Below, piece by piece: positions 1 to 12,200 of a stretch of DNA of 64,000 bases (its first letter is position 1; every line of letters starts with the position of its first letter). Source of the stretch: Tillandsia leiboldiana (Eukaryota > Streptophyta > Magnoliopsida > Poales > Bromeliaceae); contig CM055076.1 in NCBI GenBank assembly GCA_029204045.2, positions 26,100,667 through 26,164,666 of the forward strand, given 5' to 3'. Under the pieces are notes generated by a model. That model was not told the DNA's origin. It saw nothing but the letters and a program-made list of their open reading frames with translations, and made no database searches. The position numbers were made by a program, and so were the translations under genes.

Positions 1-89
1 AGATGCAGCACACAAGGAGGAACAACTCTTTTATAGAGGTCTCTGCGAAAATCCGACCAGGAAAATTAGAAATGGAGGTGCTCTGGGTC

Positions 90-97
90 TATTTATA
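90..97 (-). promoter_or_regulatory. TATA box of the minus-strand LTR
   Basis: TATAAATA on the minus strand, in the same relative place as the TATA box at 14604 of the related plus-strand LTR and followed by a purine/pyrimidine-mixed leader. It lies downstream, in LTR sense, of the G-box repeats. This is the likely core promoter of the retrotransposon. Confidence 0.6.
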
Positions 98-439
98 GGC
101 CCAGCCCAACAAATCAAGAAATACCCGCTGTGTCCCAAGATTCGGGCGCTCGACCCACTTTCGGGCGCCCGAATCTCCCACGAGATTCGATTCGAGGAGC
201 GCCCGAATCCTCCTGGGCTTGACACGTGTCCCGAACACGGGAGATCGTGTGCAAGCCTAGCCGCCTTGCGCCACGTGGCGCGCCCTGCGTTCAGCCCGGT
301 GGGTGGCGCCCGCGAATCCCCCGCGCCACCTGTCCCGCCCGACCGCGCCCATGCCGCCAACGTCGCGCCACCGCCCCCCTGCCGTGCACGCACCCCGAGA
401 CGGGCCCCTCGCCTCCGTGCACCGAGCTCTGTAGACCCG

Positions 440-764
440 CAAATGACGCGATGCCATGTGTCCCCCGCGCCGGGTCCATACACCCGCGCAGGGATTCCGT
501 GGACCGCGCACCGAGCTCCAACCAATGGTAGGCCGCCACGTGTCCCCCGCGCTAGGTCTATGCACCCACGCGGGGTCCCGTGGACCGCGCAGCATGCGCC
601 GACCAATCCGGGTGCGCCACGTGTCTCCCGCCCGGTCCATGCGCCACCCCGCGCAGCTTTGTGGACCGCGCGCAATAAACCGGCCAATGACAGGCTGCCA
701 CGTGGCATCCCGGCGGTCCACGGTCTCCCATATGCACCAGAATCCACTGTAAACTTTCGGGAGC
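440..764 (-). repeat. 81-bp tandem repeats in LTR U3, about four units
   Basis: The motif CCAAT followed ten bases later by CACGTG recurs at 522, 603 and 684, exactly 81 bp apart. A degenerate unit starts at 440 (CAAAT...CATGTG, 82 bp before the next). Between the motifs lie diverged copies of the same GC-rich text around 'gtggaccgcgca'. Direct repeats of this kind in a U3 region often act as enhancer units. Confidence 0.8.
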
Positions 765-871
765 CCCTTTTTGGGCATCTGCGCCACGTGTCTCCCGCCC
801 GGTCCATGCGCCACCCCGCGCAGCTTTGTGGACCGCGCGCAATAAACCGGCCAATGACAGGCTGCCACGTG
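522..871 (-). promoter_or_regulatory. Array of ERSE-I-like elements (CCAAT-N10-CACGTG) in LTR U3
   Basis: Exact modules lie at 522-542, 603-623, 684-704 and 851-871, each with exactly ten bases between CCAAT and CACGTG. A degenerate one is at 440-460. CCAAT-N10-CACG is the plant ER stress response element I, bound by NF-Y together with bZIP factors such as bZIP28. The spacing is seen in the sequence; the ER-stress function is inferred. The CACGTG cores could instead act as plain G-boxes for ABA- or light-related bZIP/bHLH factors. Confidence 0.6.
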
Positions 872-947
872 GCATCCCGGCGGTCCGCGGTCTCCCATAT
901 GCACCAGAATCCACTGTAAACTTTCGGGAGCCCCTTTTTGGGCATCC
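614..947. repeat. 167-bp direct tandem duplication
   Basis: 614-780 and 781-947 are almost identical, differing for example at 'ggtccacgg' versus 'ggtccgcgg'. The unit includes two G-boxes and one full CCAAT-N10-CACGTG module. It is a recent duplication on top of the older 81-bp repeats. Confidence 0.9.
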
Positions 948-1090
948 TGACTCAGAAATATACTAGCAAATAGCCGTTTTCAAGCGTTTTTTCCGCGCTG
1001 AATCTAAATCCAACATCCGTTTGGCCCAAATCTTTTTCTAAAATTCGGCAAAAACAACCGAATGCCAATAAAGATCCAGAGACCACACTG

Positions 1091-1980
1091 GGTCCAGGAA
1101 CTCGCTACTGAGCTCTCATGGAGGCTCCTGATGACTCGGGCCTAAGTCAAATCCACAAGTTAGTCACAGACTCTCACAACCCAACCCATTGACTCAAAAT
1201 GTGCATAAAAACTAAACCACAAACTTATGTTTAAGTCCCGAGATTCGCTAGAATTTTCAGTAATCCGCCGATCGACCACTAATGATCCAAATAGTGCGTA
1301 TAGACTACTGAATTAATCCAAACATCACCTCCTGCCCCGGAATGCTCCGTTTAAGGTGTCCGGGCAGCAACAACTAACTGTGCCATAAATACCCAAAATT
1401 ATGTTCGGAATCGCTGATTTCGACTTCGGAATTCACCAACGCAATTCGAAGGTCACTGGATCAACCAGGACAGCGTTGAGACCGACCAAGAACACTTGAC
1501 AATCAATAATATTCATTTAATTTGCTCGGATCGTGAATTCTGCGCTGAAACGATGGTAAACAGGTGATTTCGCTGATTTACTACTCGTAAATCGATTTTA
1601 CTCCAACAAAAGCTATCAGACCTCGAATGAAAAGTCCAGAGGTCACGTGTTTGCTGCCCGAGATATCCCATGTGGCTATAATTGCATCTAGACCACTAGC
1701 GAGTCCACAAATTGCATAATAACTCTACTCTTATGAGTTTTTGGTTTGTTACCTTGATTCGAGGGTTATCGAAATGAACCGTAAGTGTTAGGAGGTAGGC
1801 CTCGACTTGTTGAATCCCGTGCTCGTCGTCCGGGGTGCAGCTGGAGTTCAGGGAAAGCGCCGGGCCAACCTACAAGTTGGAAAAGAGCCCAACACTTGAG
1901 TTAGCCATGTGCTGTTGAAGTTAGGCTCAACTATGGTGAGCATCATGCTTAAGGGAGTCCAGAGGTTCAGAGGCTCACTT
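1091..1980. other. No gene recognised; probably retrotransposon sequence
   Basis: Moderate-GC, low-repeat sequence without a long reading frame or a family I recognise. It lies between the minus-strand LTR U3 and an exon-like block, so it may be the remainder of that LTR or internal retrotransposon DNA. I found no TG...CA LTR boundary in it. Confidence 0.4.
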
Positions 1981-2960
1981 ACCTGAACTCAGAAAGTCGC
2001 CGGAGTGGTTGCCGGAGCAACTTCAGCCAAGAACAAGAAGCTAGGGCTCGGGCTAGGCTGATCTTTATGGCTCGAGCTCTGGGGAGGAGCTAGGGCAAGC
2101 AACAACAGCAGGGGGTCCAAGGGGGGTGCCAAGAGCCTACCAAAATCCAGCTCTGGCGGCTCAAGACGGCGGATGGCCAGAGCGACTCCTTGCGGCCGCA
2201 TCTATGGCAAGGTTGGGGAGAGAAGGCTCCGGCGGCTCAGGGACCCAACCTGGGGTATCTGGAGGTTGGTCTCGATGAGGGGGAGTCAACTGGGTGCCTT
2301 GCTGGCGATGTGGAGCGGTGGCGACAAAGCACGGAGCAGCACGACCAAACTCTAGTTGCAGGAAACTAGGGTTTGCATTTGCGGCATTGTGGCTAGCCAG
2401 GCGTTCATGGGACTTGAAGGGGAGTTTCCTGAAGACCAGCAGAAAGCCCCCAATGCTCTTGATCCTGAGCCTAGGTGTCGGAGGAGGCGCTGGTGCATAT
2501 CCGACCAAAAACTAGTGTTTCGGCCAGATGCATGCAACTCGCGGTTTTACTGGCTACTCCAGTGTTGGGGCTGTATTGGGGGAGTCCCTAGGAGATGAGG
2601 AAGGGAGTGGGGTGCCCCCAGAAACAAAGAAAACCAGAGAGGAAGGCTTTGGATTACCTCTGTTTCGAGGATCAAGAATAAAGAAGAAAGACTGGGTTTT
2701 TTGGTGTCATGCGGCAGTGGCAGGTGGCGGCGCTGTACGGGGGCTATCTCCTGAGGGTGATCAAGATGACAGAGGGGTGTTGGAGCAAGTGGAGGAACTT
2801 TGATGATCCTGTCTTCCTCCCAGCCCAAGAACAAGGAAGAAGGGATGTGATTTCTTCCTTTTTCGGCGAGGTGTGGTCGTGGCCGGCGGTAGGATAGGTC
2901 GTGGATGAAGTAAATGAAAGGGAGAGACGTGCTGGTGGCTATGGAGGCTTTAGGTTTTGT
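1981..2960 (-). other. Exon-like GC-rich segment of unknown identity
   Basis: On the minus strand this stretch contains overlapping open frames of 60-115 codons rich in Pro, Ser and Leu. It ends with a consensus-like splice donor (cag|gtaagt, intron starting at 1982). I recognise no domain. It could be the leader or first exon of a retrotransposon or of a captured gene. The part from 2487 onward recurs at 16940 as the start of the duplicated block, where a plus-strand LTR end abuts it. Confidence 0.3.
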
Positions 2961-5035
2961 GCTGCTAGGGTTTCCTAGGAAACCCTAGGTGTTGCTATAT
3001 AGAAATGAAAAAGATGCAAATAACTCCACTTTTATTTCATATTTTAAAACGAGTCCCTCGCTGAATGTGTAATATGTATAGAGGCCCCTCCACGAGCAAT
3101 CTCGCTCAATTCAATGCATAAAATATAGACACTTTTGCGATAATTAATACTCTGTAAAAATTATGTTTTACGTGCTTTTTCGTAGTTTCGGTTCGCCGAA
3201 ATCGAAATCGGATTTCACCACGTCGTTCAACTCGATGAGATCGTTTGGACAACTATTTTATTTTGCCGAGTTTGGGTCTCGTTAGATTAGATTAGTTGTT
3301 TCTTTAAAAACACACTTAAAAATTCAAATTTCTTAAATTTAAAATTTTTAAATATTAAATTTATTTTAAAGTTTAGAATTTAAAATTCACATATATTATA
3401 TGAGAAGTGTTTTGTTACTACCCTTAAAGGATGAGAAGTGTTTTATTTCTAACGAACCTACAAGATATACCTACTAATATTTAACTAAATAATTAATTTT
3501 TAAATTATTATAAAGTATATTACTTGATTGCAACAAACAAACCTAATAATTACATGAATTTCAAAATAATATGAATTAAAATTAAATTTAATCTAATTAA
3601 TTTTAAAATAATATGAATTAAAATTAAATTTAATTTTCTCAACGGCGGTTTTCATTATCGGATTGAGATCTATCTGGGAGATGGAGAAATATATATTTGT
3701 GAAATGCGATATTATGTATCAAATATTTTTTTATCATACTTTTTTTTTTTTTTACCGCATGTACTGTCCTAAAAAGCTCATAAACAAATAAAATATTATA
3801 TTTCATACAAAAAGGTAATGAAATAAAAAAAAATTAGCTGTTTTAGGAATAAGTATATAATAGAGAATTATTGTAAAAAATATTTGGTTGGATATTAGAT
3901 TAGTGGCGGGAATAAAAGAAATTGTGTTTGGTTTGATAATAAAGAATAAGAGAAATAGAAAGTGAAAGTGGATTAAAATGACGTTTTTATTCTCAACCAT
4001 AATATTTTTTTAAAATAAATAAAAATTTTACTTGCATGATTTTAAATATTTAATTTAAAATATTTATTATAAAAAATATTTAAATTTATATTTTATTTGT
4101 ATATAAAAAAACATTAAAACATTTAAAATTTTTAAAAATAAAAAATTTTAAAATTTAAAATTTTTAAATTTATAAAAGAAAGAGAACTATTTGTAACAAG
4201 ATTGGAAACTCAGGCGCAGGGACCCATCCAATTTGTGTTTGAGTTAATTTGGGAATATCCCTCTTATCCCCCAAATTAATTCCAACCCAAACGCCTCCTA
4301 AGTTAAGTCCATATCAAACATAGTCTAAGCATTAAATAATATCTCCTAAAAAATCTAAAATAATTATTAAGGCTGGATACACAAAGAAAGCTCTAATTTT
4401 TAGGACATGAAAACAAAAAAGCACTCATTCTCAACTCCTTCAGATCCGTAATTACATTCCTGCCTTGGCATTAAATAATATATTTATATTGATGGTAATA
4501 GTGAACCAATATAATAAGAAAATAAGTGTTATATAATTTAAATAATAGATAAAAAACTATAATTTATTATAAATTTTTATTTACTAAATATTTTAGTATT
4601 TAAAAAGTTAAACATTTCACTACTCACAATATTTTTATAAGCTTTTATATTATTTTTTATATTATTTTTTAATATTTCGATCTAGAAAAGTAAAAATAAA
4701 TATAAAATTTATTTTCATTGGTTAATCCTCCAATATCACAAATCAAATTGCAGAAATAATATAATTCTAATCTTTTAAATTTTAGGAAAAAAATGATAAA
4801 TCATATGATAATATATATATATGCATCAAGCATTGGTGGTTAATTATTTCACCATCTCACAAGATAAAAGTGAATCAATAACAAATATCATTTGTATGAC
4901 ATCTCACAACAAAAAAATGAAGCAACTATGAAAGTCATTTGTTTGGCTTCTTCAACTTTTTCAGTTATATTTTACGATGTTTACAACTATAAATATAAAA
5001 ATTATTATTTTAGTAGAATACAAATATTTTTTTTT

Positions 5036-5037
<2 letters not shown>

Positions 5038-5087
<50 letters not shown>
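5038..5087. repeat. TA microsatellite, copy 1
   Basis: About 25 TA units; the same locus in copy 2 (19492-19581) is nearly twice as long. Confidence 0.95.
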
Positions 5088-5090
<3 letters not shown>

Positions 5091-5096
5091 GTGTAC

Positions 5097-5607
5097 AAAA
5101 ATTTCCTTACAAATAGTACAAATAAGAAAAATACAAATTTGCGGAAAAGTGAAGGCCCTATTCAAATAGGCTTATAATTGAGGGGTTGCAATGCATTTTT
5201 ATCATTATAACTAGCATATATATATTTATATTTTTCAAATATATATATTTGGGTGTACAATTCTTTTTTTCAAATATTTGTACACCTAAAGGGTGTATAT
5301 TCTACCGTCTACACCCACCCATCTAAAGGTGGGGGGCCATTTCATAAATTATAAAGTGATATTTCATCACATCCTACTTATTGAATGAATAGAATGTGAG
5401 ATGTAAATCTCACATGGAATGTACAACTAGTAATTTTCAATTTCAATAGCATTTCTTTTAGAGTTAGAAAATGCTAGTTATAATGATAAAAATGCATTGC
5501 AACCCCTCAATTATAAGGCTATTCCAATAGGGTCAACTTTACATTTTTCTATTGACTTTTTCGCAAATTTGTATTTTTCTTATTTGTACTATTTGTAAGA
5601 AAATTTT
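5097..5607. repeat. Inverted repeat (fold-back), arms about 120-140 bp
   Basis: The left arm (about 5097-5218) is the reverse complement of the right arm (about 5467-5607). Both contain 'gcattgcaacccctcaatta' in opposite orientation and end in 'acaaatagtacaaataag' or its complement. The interior holds an old MITE-like segment with 'gtgtacaa' ends. Copy 2 is at about 19592-20102. The right-arm text is the module that was amplified in tandem in units B-D. Confidence 0.75.
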
Positions 5608-7220
5608 TAAAATAATATAGTTGATTTGTCTTTTAATTTTTTAGTGAATGGATACAACTCTTAGTGAATGAATTTATCTCTTAGTAAAAAGATGTGTTTT
5701 TAATTAAAGAGTGTAACTTTTAGTAAAGAGATGCGACTCTAATCAAAGAGTGTGACTTTTAGTAAATGAATGTAAATGGATGCGATTCTTAGTGAAAGAA
5801 TATGATTTTTAATGAAATAGTTAAATATGAAAAGACATAATTTTATAATATATTTTTTCATGAATATGTCTGTTAAAATTAATTTTTACATTCAATGAAT
5901 TTGATCAAATAAATCAAAAAAAAATTGTAACTAATTGATAGCTATAATCAAATAAAAAGTCAAAATTTAAAAAATCACTTAAACACCTGTTTATAAAGTA
6001 TCACTTCATGAAGCACTCGTTCGTAGTCTATATAAATTCTTAGCGTTTGACTATTGAAATGACGTAATTAGGGTTTATACTTTATTATATCCTGAGAGGC
6101 TATTCGTTGACTTAGTACACACTAAAGTTGATCAAACGATGGAACGGATTAAGTTTTTAAGAAAAGTGATTTTACTGCACACGCCATGAAACCTTTTCAT
6201 CTTTCTATTTCATATACACTTTCTACGCTTTTGCTCCAACACTATTTAGTTAATAGATAGAAATTTACTTTTAATGAATTTATTAACTATTATCTATTAA
6301 TTTTTCTAATTTTATTTACTAAAAGATTAAGGATAATAAATCAAAAGGTTATCTCCAGCTTAATCAATTTATTACCATCACTCAACAAACAAGCAGCAGG
6401 CCCGAAAAGAAAAAAAAGGCTTCTAATTCTTAAATGGTCCCAGTACAATATATCTAAATTTAATTTAAAGTGTTTAAATTATATCTCTAATTTTTAAAAT
6501 TTATTCTATATCAAATATTCTAAAAATTTATTAAAAAAATCACTAAAATAAATAACTATCTTTAAAAAAAATTAAGAAAAATTAATATTAAATTTTTTTT
6601 TTTTGATTTCTTGACAGCATCATTTTCTTTGGGTGTTCCCTCTCGTTTATAAGCATTATAATTATTAGAGTAAAAGCTAGAAATTAAGTAAATATTCCTA
6701 CTAAAAAAATTGGATTGTGATTAACTATCTAATAAATTTATGATTAAATTAAATAATAAAATTTACCGATAAATACTATAGAAAATTTAAAAATTATTAA
6801 AAAAAGAAGCGAAAATAAAATTAATTCAGAAATATGCGAGGCATTGTTGTAAAACGTATTTTTTTTATTCATGCAGATTAATCAGAAATACCATCCCAAA
6901 TACGACATAAATTTCTCTTTAAAATAATTTTTTAATAAAAATTTCTCTCAATTCTCCTCCTTTATTGTTTTTTTTTTTTTCTTTCATATTCTTATATTAT
7001 AAACAATAAATAATGTATAAACAGTAAATAATATATATAGAGGGAAATGGGAGTAGTACTTTGGAAATACCAACTTAACGTTAAATTAAAAACTACTTTA
7101 ATTAGGCGGACCCTTAATTAACGCCTTGTGTGTAGCGGGCGGGAAAAACCTCGATAATAAAAATATATAAATAATAATAAATAAAAATAAATTAATTAAT
7201 AAATTAATAATAAAATAATA

Positions 7221-7713
7221 GGGGTAATTTTTTATATACCCTAAAATTTTTTCTGTTTTTAGATTTATCCTTCTTAGAAGGCTAATATTAAAACTACCCT
7301 TCTTACGTTCCAACTTTTTCTAAAAGGCTAATATTAAACTACCCTTCTTACGTTCCAACTTCTTTCTAAAATATCACTGAAGTTAAACTCTGTTAGTGTA
7401 CCGTTTGGAGCTGCCGTTATCTGTATGAATTACTATTTTGCTCTTTCAAATATATCCTTCTACCCTAACCAATTTTTCTTATGTACCCTTAAAATTTCAA
7501 TAGTTTTGATAGATAGGGACAAAATAGGTATATCTGATAGTTTTCAACTCCGATTATTATTAACTCTAGTTTAACCCTAGTTAACTTAACAAAGGGAAAC
7601 GGTAGGAGTATTTTTAATAACGGTGGAACGTATGAAGGGTATATTGGAAAGAAAAAATAAAGAGGGATAATCAGATATTTCTTCAGATTTCAGGGTACAC
7701 AGACAATTATCTC
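7221..7713. mobile_element. MULE-type MITE (copy 1)
   Basis: About 493 bp with imperfect terminal inverted repeats, starting 'ggggtaatttt' and ending 'gacaattatctc'. The better-preserved copy at 21728-22228 is flanked by a 9-bp duplication (ATAATAATA). A relative at 47300-47919 is flanked by a different 9-bp duplication. Units B-D have no insert at this position. A 9-bp target duplication is typical of Mutator-like elements. It has no coding capacity. Confidence 0.65.
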
Positions 7714-7956
7714 ATAATAATATACTTTAAAAAATTTTAGATTTTTATCAACAGTAACTACTGTATCTCGTTACCGATCTTGTTTTCAATTGTTTACTGA
7801 TTTTTTTACCATTCATTATTTTCATTCAAATAAAAACTAAACGTTTTGGCATTATCTTTTGTTGAAGTTTAAAACTCTCCTTGGAAATCTCCATTCCACA
7901 TTTAGTTTTTCGGTATTTATTTTCGATGTAAACAGAATGTAGATTAGTAAGAATAT

Positions 7957-8201
7957 CACTACAATAAAATTATAGTATAGCGGTGATTTTAAATGTTTCT
8001 AAAATTTTTAAAAATTACTGCTAGAAAAAATATCGGCACTTATTATTAATATCGTTATATGTGCAGTCGTTAAGTTATATAGTGCTAAAAAAATATTTCT
8101 ATAATAATTTAATTTAATTTTGAATATAGATAAAATATAAATATGAATTTACAAAAAAAAGATCACAGAAATATATCGCTATAATTTAATTTGTTGTAGT
8201 G
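7957..8201. mobile_element. CACTA-type MITE (copy 1)
   Basis: 245 bp with terminal inverted repeats (CACTACAATAAAATTATAG at the left end; the right end is complementary and finishes TTGTTGTAGTG). It is flanked by TAT target duplications. Units B-D keep the empty site 'gtaagaatataagtaaaatt'. It belongs to the same family as the element at 45439-45694. CACTC/CACTG-type ends and a 3-bp duplication identify it as an En/Spm (CACTA) derivative. Confidence 0.85.
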
Positions 8202-8675
8202 TATTCATATAATTAGTATAACATAATTTTAATATTTTCAAAATTGAAAAAAAAGTATTTGGTCATATAATATTTAAATGCACCAAAGAATTAAATAATA
8301 TTTTCTTGTTAATTATTTTACCATTTCAAAAGAAAAAAACTAAACCAACAATCTTTATCATTAGTTTGGGCTCATCTAGTTTTTGAACAAGTATGGAGAA
8401 ATTTTAATGAATAAATAGATTTAGACAAAATAACCTAACTAGATAATTGTATTTGCAGTACATGTATGTTTATTTACATAATTAAACTACATGTTTAGTT
8501 ACATAATTAAACTTCAATTAAACAGCTCTGCCTTCAATTTTTGTAAGGCTATTCCATGTCCTTCATATATTCATTTGTAATTATTTTTGAAATTATTTGC
8601 TTCCAAAACTGTAATGTAAAAAAAAAAATATGACACATTTTTTTTAGATATTTGTATCACAATTAATTCTCAATC

Positions 8676-8678
<3 letters not shown>

Positions 8679-8732
<54 letters not shown>

Positions 8733-8771
8733 ATATATATATATTATATAATATATATATATATAATATAA
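8679..8771. repeat. TA microsatellite, copy 1
   Basis: Interrupted TA run; the uninterrupted counterpart is at 23198-23289. Confidence 0.95.
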
Positions 8772-9290
8772 TCATATTGATTTGGGTCTATATAAATTTT
8801 TTTACGGAAAAAAATATTTTTCAACGTAATATACGGAAATGGTATTTTCTCATCATATGTTTTTACTATACGTAACATAATTTTTTTAGGATCTCAAATA
8901 AATATATGATACACAATATTATATACAAAATTAAATATATATTTTTTAATAATAATTTTTTATCGTAATCTCCCCGTAATCTAAGTATACACTAAGAAGA
9001 CCTACACTAAGTGACCTACTAAGAAGACATGTACGAGAGTTTTAGTTTCTAGAAACGAGGATGGAAAAGCACTCATTCTCGTACTCTGTTATCCCCTCGT
9101 GCATTTCTATCGTAGATGTTGTAGTGAAGCGATATAATTAATAAATAAGTTCCATATAATTTAAATAACACATAAAATTTATAATTTTATTATTTTATCA
9201 CTTAAAAAATTAAACATTACACTACACACAATAATTTTATAAACCTTTATATTATTTTTTATAAATATTCTTGATATTCTCATTCACTCG

Positions 9291-12200
9291 TTTTTTTTTT
9301 GATTAAATAGGAATATACCCTATTTAAAATTAAAAGTAAAGGAATACATGGAGTTACAACTCATGCGAATATAGATGAAATGTCCGAACTCTAGCTACCA
9401 CAACAGAAGGAGACCACTGCAGCTGCCGTAGTCACCACAGCGAACCACTGCAGCAGCGAGGTCTGCAACATCAGCGACACATCAACAAGAGCGTTAAAAA
9501 GACACACACAAACAGAATGGAACCAACAACACCAACAACAGCCCCAACTAGCATAAAAAATATAAGAAAAACAAGCCAAAATCGATGAGACTCAGTCATG
9601 ACAGATAAAGGTAAACTCAATCCGCGACCGCTTGAGGAAGCCCAGATCCGAAGAACTTTGTAAATGAGTTGAGCCCGAAGGAATGAGAGGAACAGACCAG
9701 CAACTAATTAATCCAGTTGAGCACAGCAAGGCACAAATTAATCCCAAAGCCAAAGTCTAGAGGTTGATGGAGTTGAAAACTCTAATAGCACAACTAGCAC
9801 TCGTTGATAAACTATTGCCAAAGATGCGCATGTTACGTTCAATCCAAAGTTCCCAACAAGTAGCGGCGAATAAAAGATCAAAGTGCTCTTTCGAACGGCC
9901 CCTCAAGGCCCTCCTTGCGTTACTCCATCTACTCGCTAAGTCCCCGGAAAAGTTAAGTAAGCTGCGGCAAGTAAGAGGCCAATGTTAAAGAAGCCCCTCC
10001 CAGAGCGACCTAGCAAAAATGCAGTAGAAAAACAGATGGTCCAAATTTTCGACTCCTGCACAGCAGCACATGCAGATCGAAGGGCTGAGCCATCCCCTTT
10101 TGGCAAGCAGATCCGCTGTGAGTAACCTATACCTAGCAGCAATCCACAAAAAGATTTTAATTTTAAGAGGAATTCTAATCCTCCACAGGTGCAGGATCCT
10201 GCAGTCGTTCACGCCATCGAAGCAAAGGAAATAATAGGCACTCTTAGTCGAGAAACACCCGTTGTTACTCCATCTCCAAGAAATAAGGTCAATAGAATTA
10301 GACAAATGGAAGTTGTTGAATAAAACATGCAGATGAAGCAGCTCGCGCCGAGCCTCGGGTCGCAGGTCACTAGGGAAACCAAAGTTGTGAGGGAACCAAA
10401 GCGGCAAAACCAATTGTGAACTGAAAGGTGCTTGTGGGGTGAAGCAGCAAAAAGGTTGGGGAAAAGATTATGCAGTAGGAAATCCCCATTCCAACGTGCA
10501 TTCCAGAAAGACGTCGTCATGCCGCAGCCTACGGTGAAGGAAGTAGAGGTGATGAAGAGTGAGGAAGTAGAGAGCATACCCTTCCAAATCGGGCAACACC
10601 CAGTCGGCGCCGCCCTAACGGAGAGGGGAGGTCGATGAGAATAATGTTTCAGTGTCAGCAACCGCACCCAAGGAAGAGACTTGGAAGAATGGAAAGTCCA
10701 AAGTCCTTTCAGAAGGAGAGCAAAATTAGAGTTGCGAATGTTACGAATGCCAAGTCCCCCGTATAAAATCGGGCGGCAGACCTGCTCCCAATTACCAGAC
10801 AGTGAAACCCACTTCTAATTCTTTTCCCCTTCCAGAAAAAGCCCCGGCGAATTTTGTCGATCGATGTGACGCCCCCAATAGTCCCACATCGGATGTGGAT
10901 GGATTTGTGATTGGGTTTATATGAGACTTGGACACTAGTAATAATAACTGGGCTTAAGCATTTTGGGCTGTGGTTTGGGCCCAACGAGTTATTATTGCTA
11001 GTGGGCCGGGTCGTTACATTTGGTATCAGAGCCAATAACCAGCCGGAAGTGTGTTACGAGTCTCGCTGAGCCTGGGTCTAGATGACAGGGCTAGCGAGAC
11101 GAGTCTCACATCGCCTGGTGATCTTGGGCTTGTGTGTGTGTTTGGGCTGACGAGGACGTCAGGCCTAAACGGGGGGAGTCTGTGACACCCCCAATAGTCC
11201 CACATCGGATGTGGATGGAATTGTGATTGGGTTTATATGAGACTTGGACACTAGTAATAATAACTGGGCTTAAGCATTTTGGGATGTGGGTGGGGCCCAA
11301 CGAGTTATTATTGCTAGTGGGTCGGGTCGTTTACAATCGAGTTAGCAACCCAAATAGGAAAACAGAAGGTAGAACAAAAATAGGAGGGGATGGAGGAGAT
11401 AACCGAATTAAGAAGCACCAAACGCCCCCCCTAGAGAGCAAAAGACCCTTCCAACCCACGAGTCTCTTATCCAATTTCTCAATAATGGGAAGGAAATCAG
11501 ATTTACGCAGCGCATTGGGTGAAAGAGATAAACCCAAATAACTAATATGAAAGCCATGCGAAGAGCAGCCGAAGAAGTTTGCTAAAGCCTCAGTGCTAGA
11601 GCTCGACAAGTGAATCGGGGAGATGGAGCTCTTGCCGAAATTAATTTTAAGACCGGAATTCCCCGAGAAAGCATCTAAAATGAGTTTGATGACCCTCACC
11701 GATCGGTCCGAACCATCAAAGAAGATAAGAAGGTCGTCGGCGAACTAAAGGGAGTGAATCCTTTCATTCCCGATACCTACTGCCGTCAGGTCATGGGTAA
11801 TAGTAACCGCCTGAAACATCCTGAATAACACATCGATGCAGAGGAGGAAAAGGAGTGGAGACAAAGGATCGCCCTGGCGTAGCCCACGTTTGCACGAAAA
11901 GAAGTTACCGGGGTTGCCATTGAGCAGCACAGCCATCGAGGATGAGAGTAAGAGGTCCTTGATCTAGCCAATCCACTTGGAGCCAAACCCCCTGGCCGAA
12001 AGCAAATCGATCAGAAAAGCCCAGTTGACATGATCGAAAGCTCTCTCGAAGTCAATCTTGAGAATCGCCGCTTGTTGATTGGTTGAATGAAGATGATGGA
12101 GAAGAATATGGGCGCAGTAGAAGTTGTCGAGAATCGATCTACCCTTAATAAAGGCCGTCTGGAATGGGTTAATAAGCTTATCCAAAAGTCGCTGGAGTAT

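Larger units (their letters stand above)
1..1090 (-). mobile_element. LTR (U3 promoter part) of a Ty3/gypsy-like retrotransposon, minus strand
   Basis: GC-rich block that aligns in reverse complement with the plus-strand LTR at 14001-14620. Shared features, in LTR sense, are a stretch around 'ggatttagattcagcgcgg' (about 990-1030, compared with 14070-14110), then G-box/CCAAT modules, then a TATA box followed by the transcribed start. In this orientation the LTR runs right to left, so R and U5 lie outside the window. I assign the family from LTR architecture and from the 'ggggcgtgaca' end of the sister LTR; no protein domain supports it here. The long reading frames in this block come from high GC and show no known protein. 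Confidence 0.6.
3056..9290. repeat. Unit A of the long tandem-repeat family (copy 1), AT-rich and non-genic
   Basis: Starts near 'aatatgtatagaggcccctcc' and follows the same order of landmarks as units B, C and D: a 'ttttcgtagtttcgg' block, 'gagaagtgttttgtt' block, TA microsatellite, 'gcattgcaacccctcaatta' block, a 'gtgtgtagcgggcg' block and a 'cattccacatttagttttt' block. It is the most diverged unit. It lacks the retropepsin fragment and the TRIM array of B-D, and ends where a LINE is inserted. I see no gene in it. Confidence 0.75.

Noticed and set aside
31..945. Minus-strand open frame of 304 codons and overlapping frames in the first kilobase
   Set aside because: GC-rich LTR promoter with tandem repeats. 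Several frames are open at once on both strands, the residues simply repeat with the 81- and 167-bp units, and there is no known domain.
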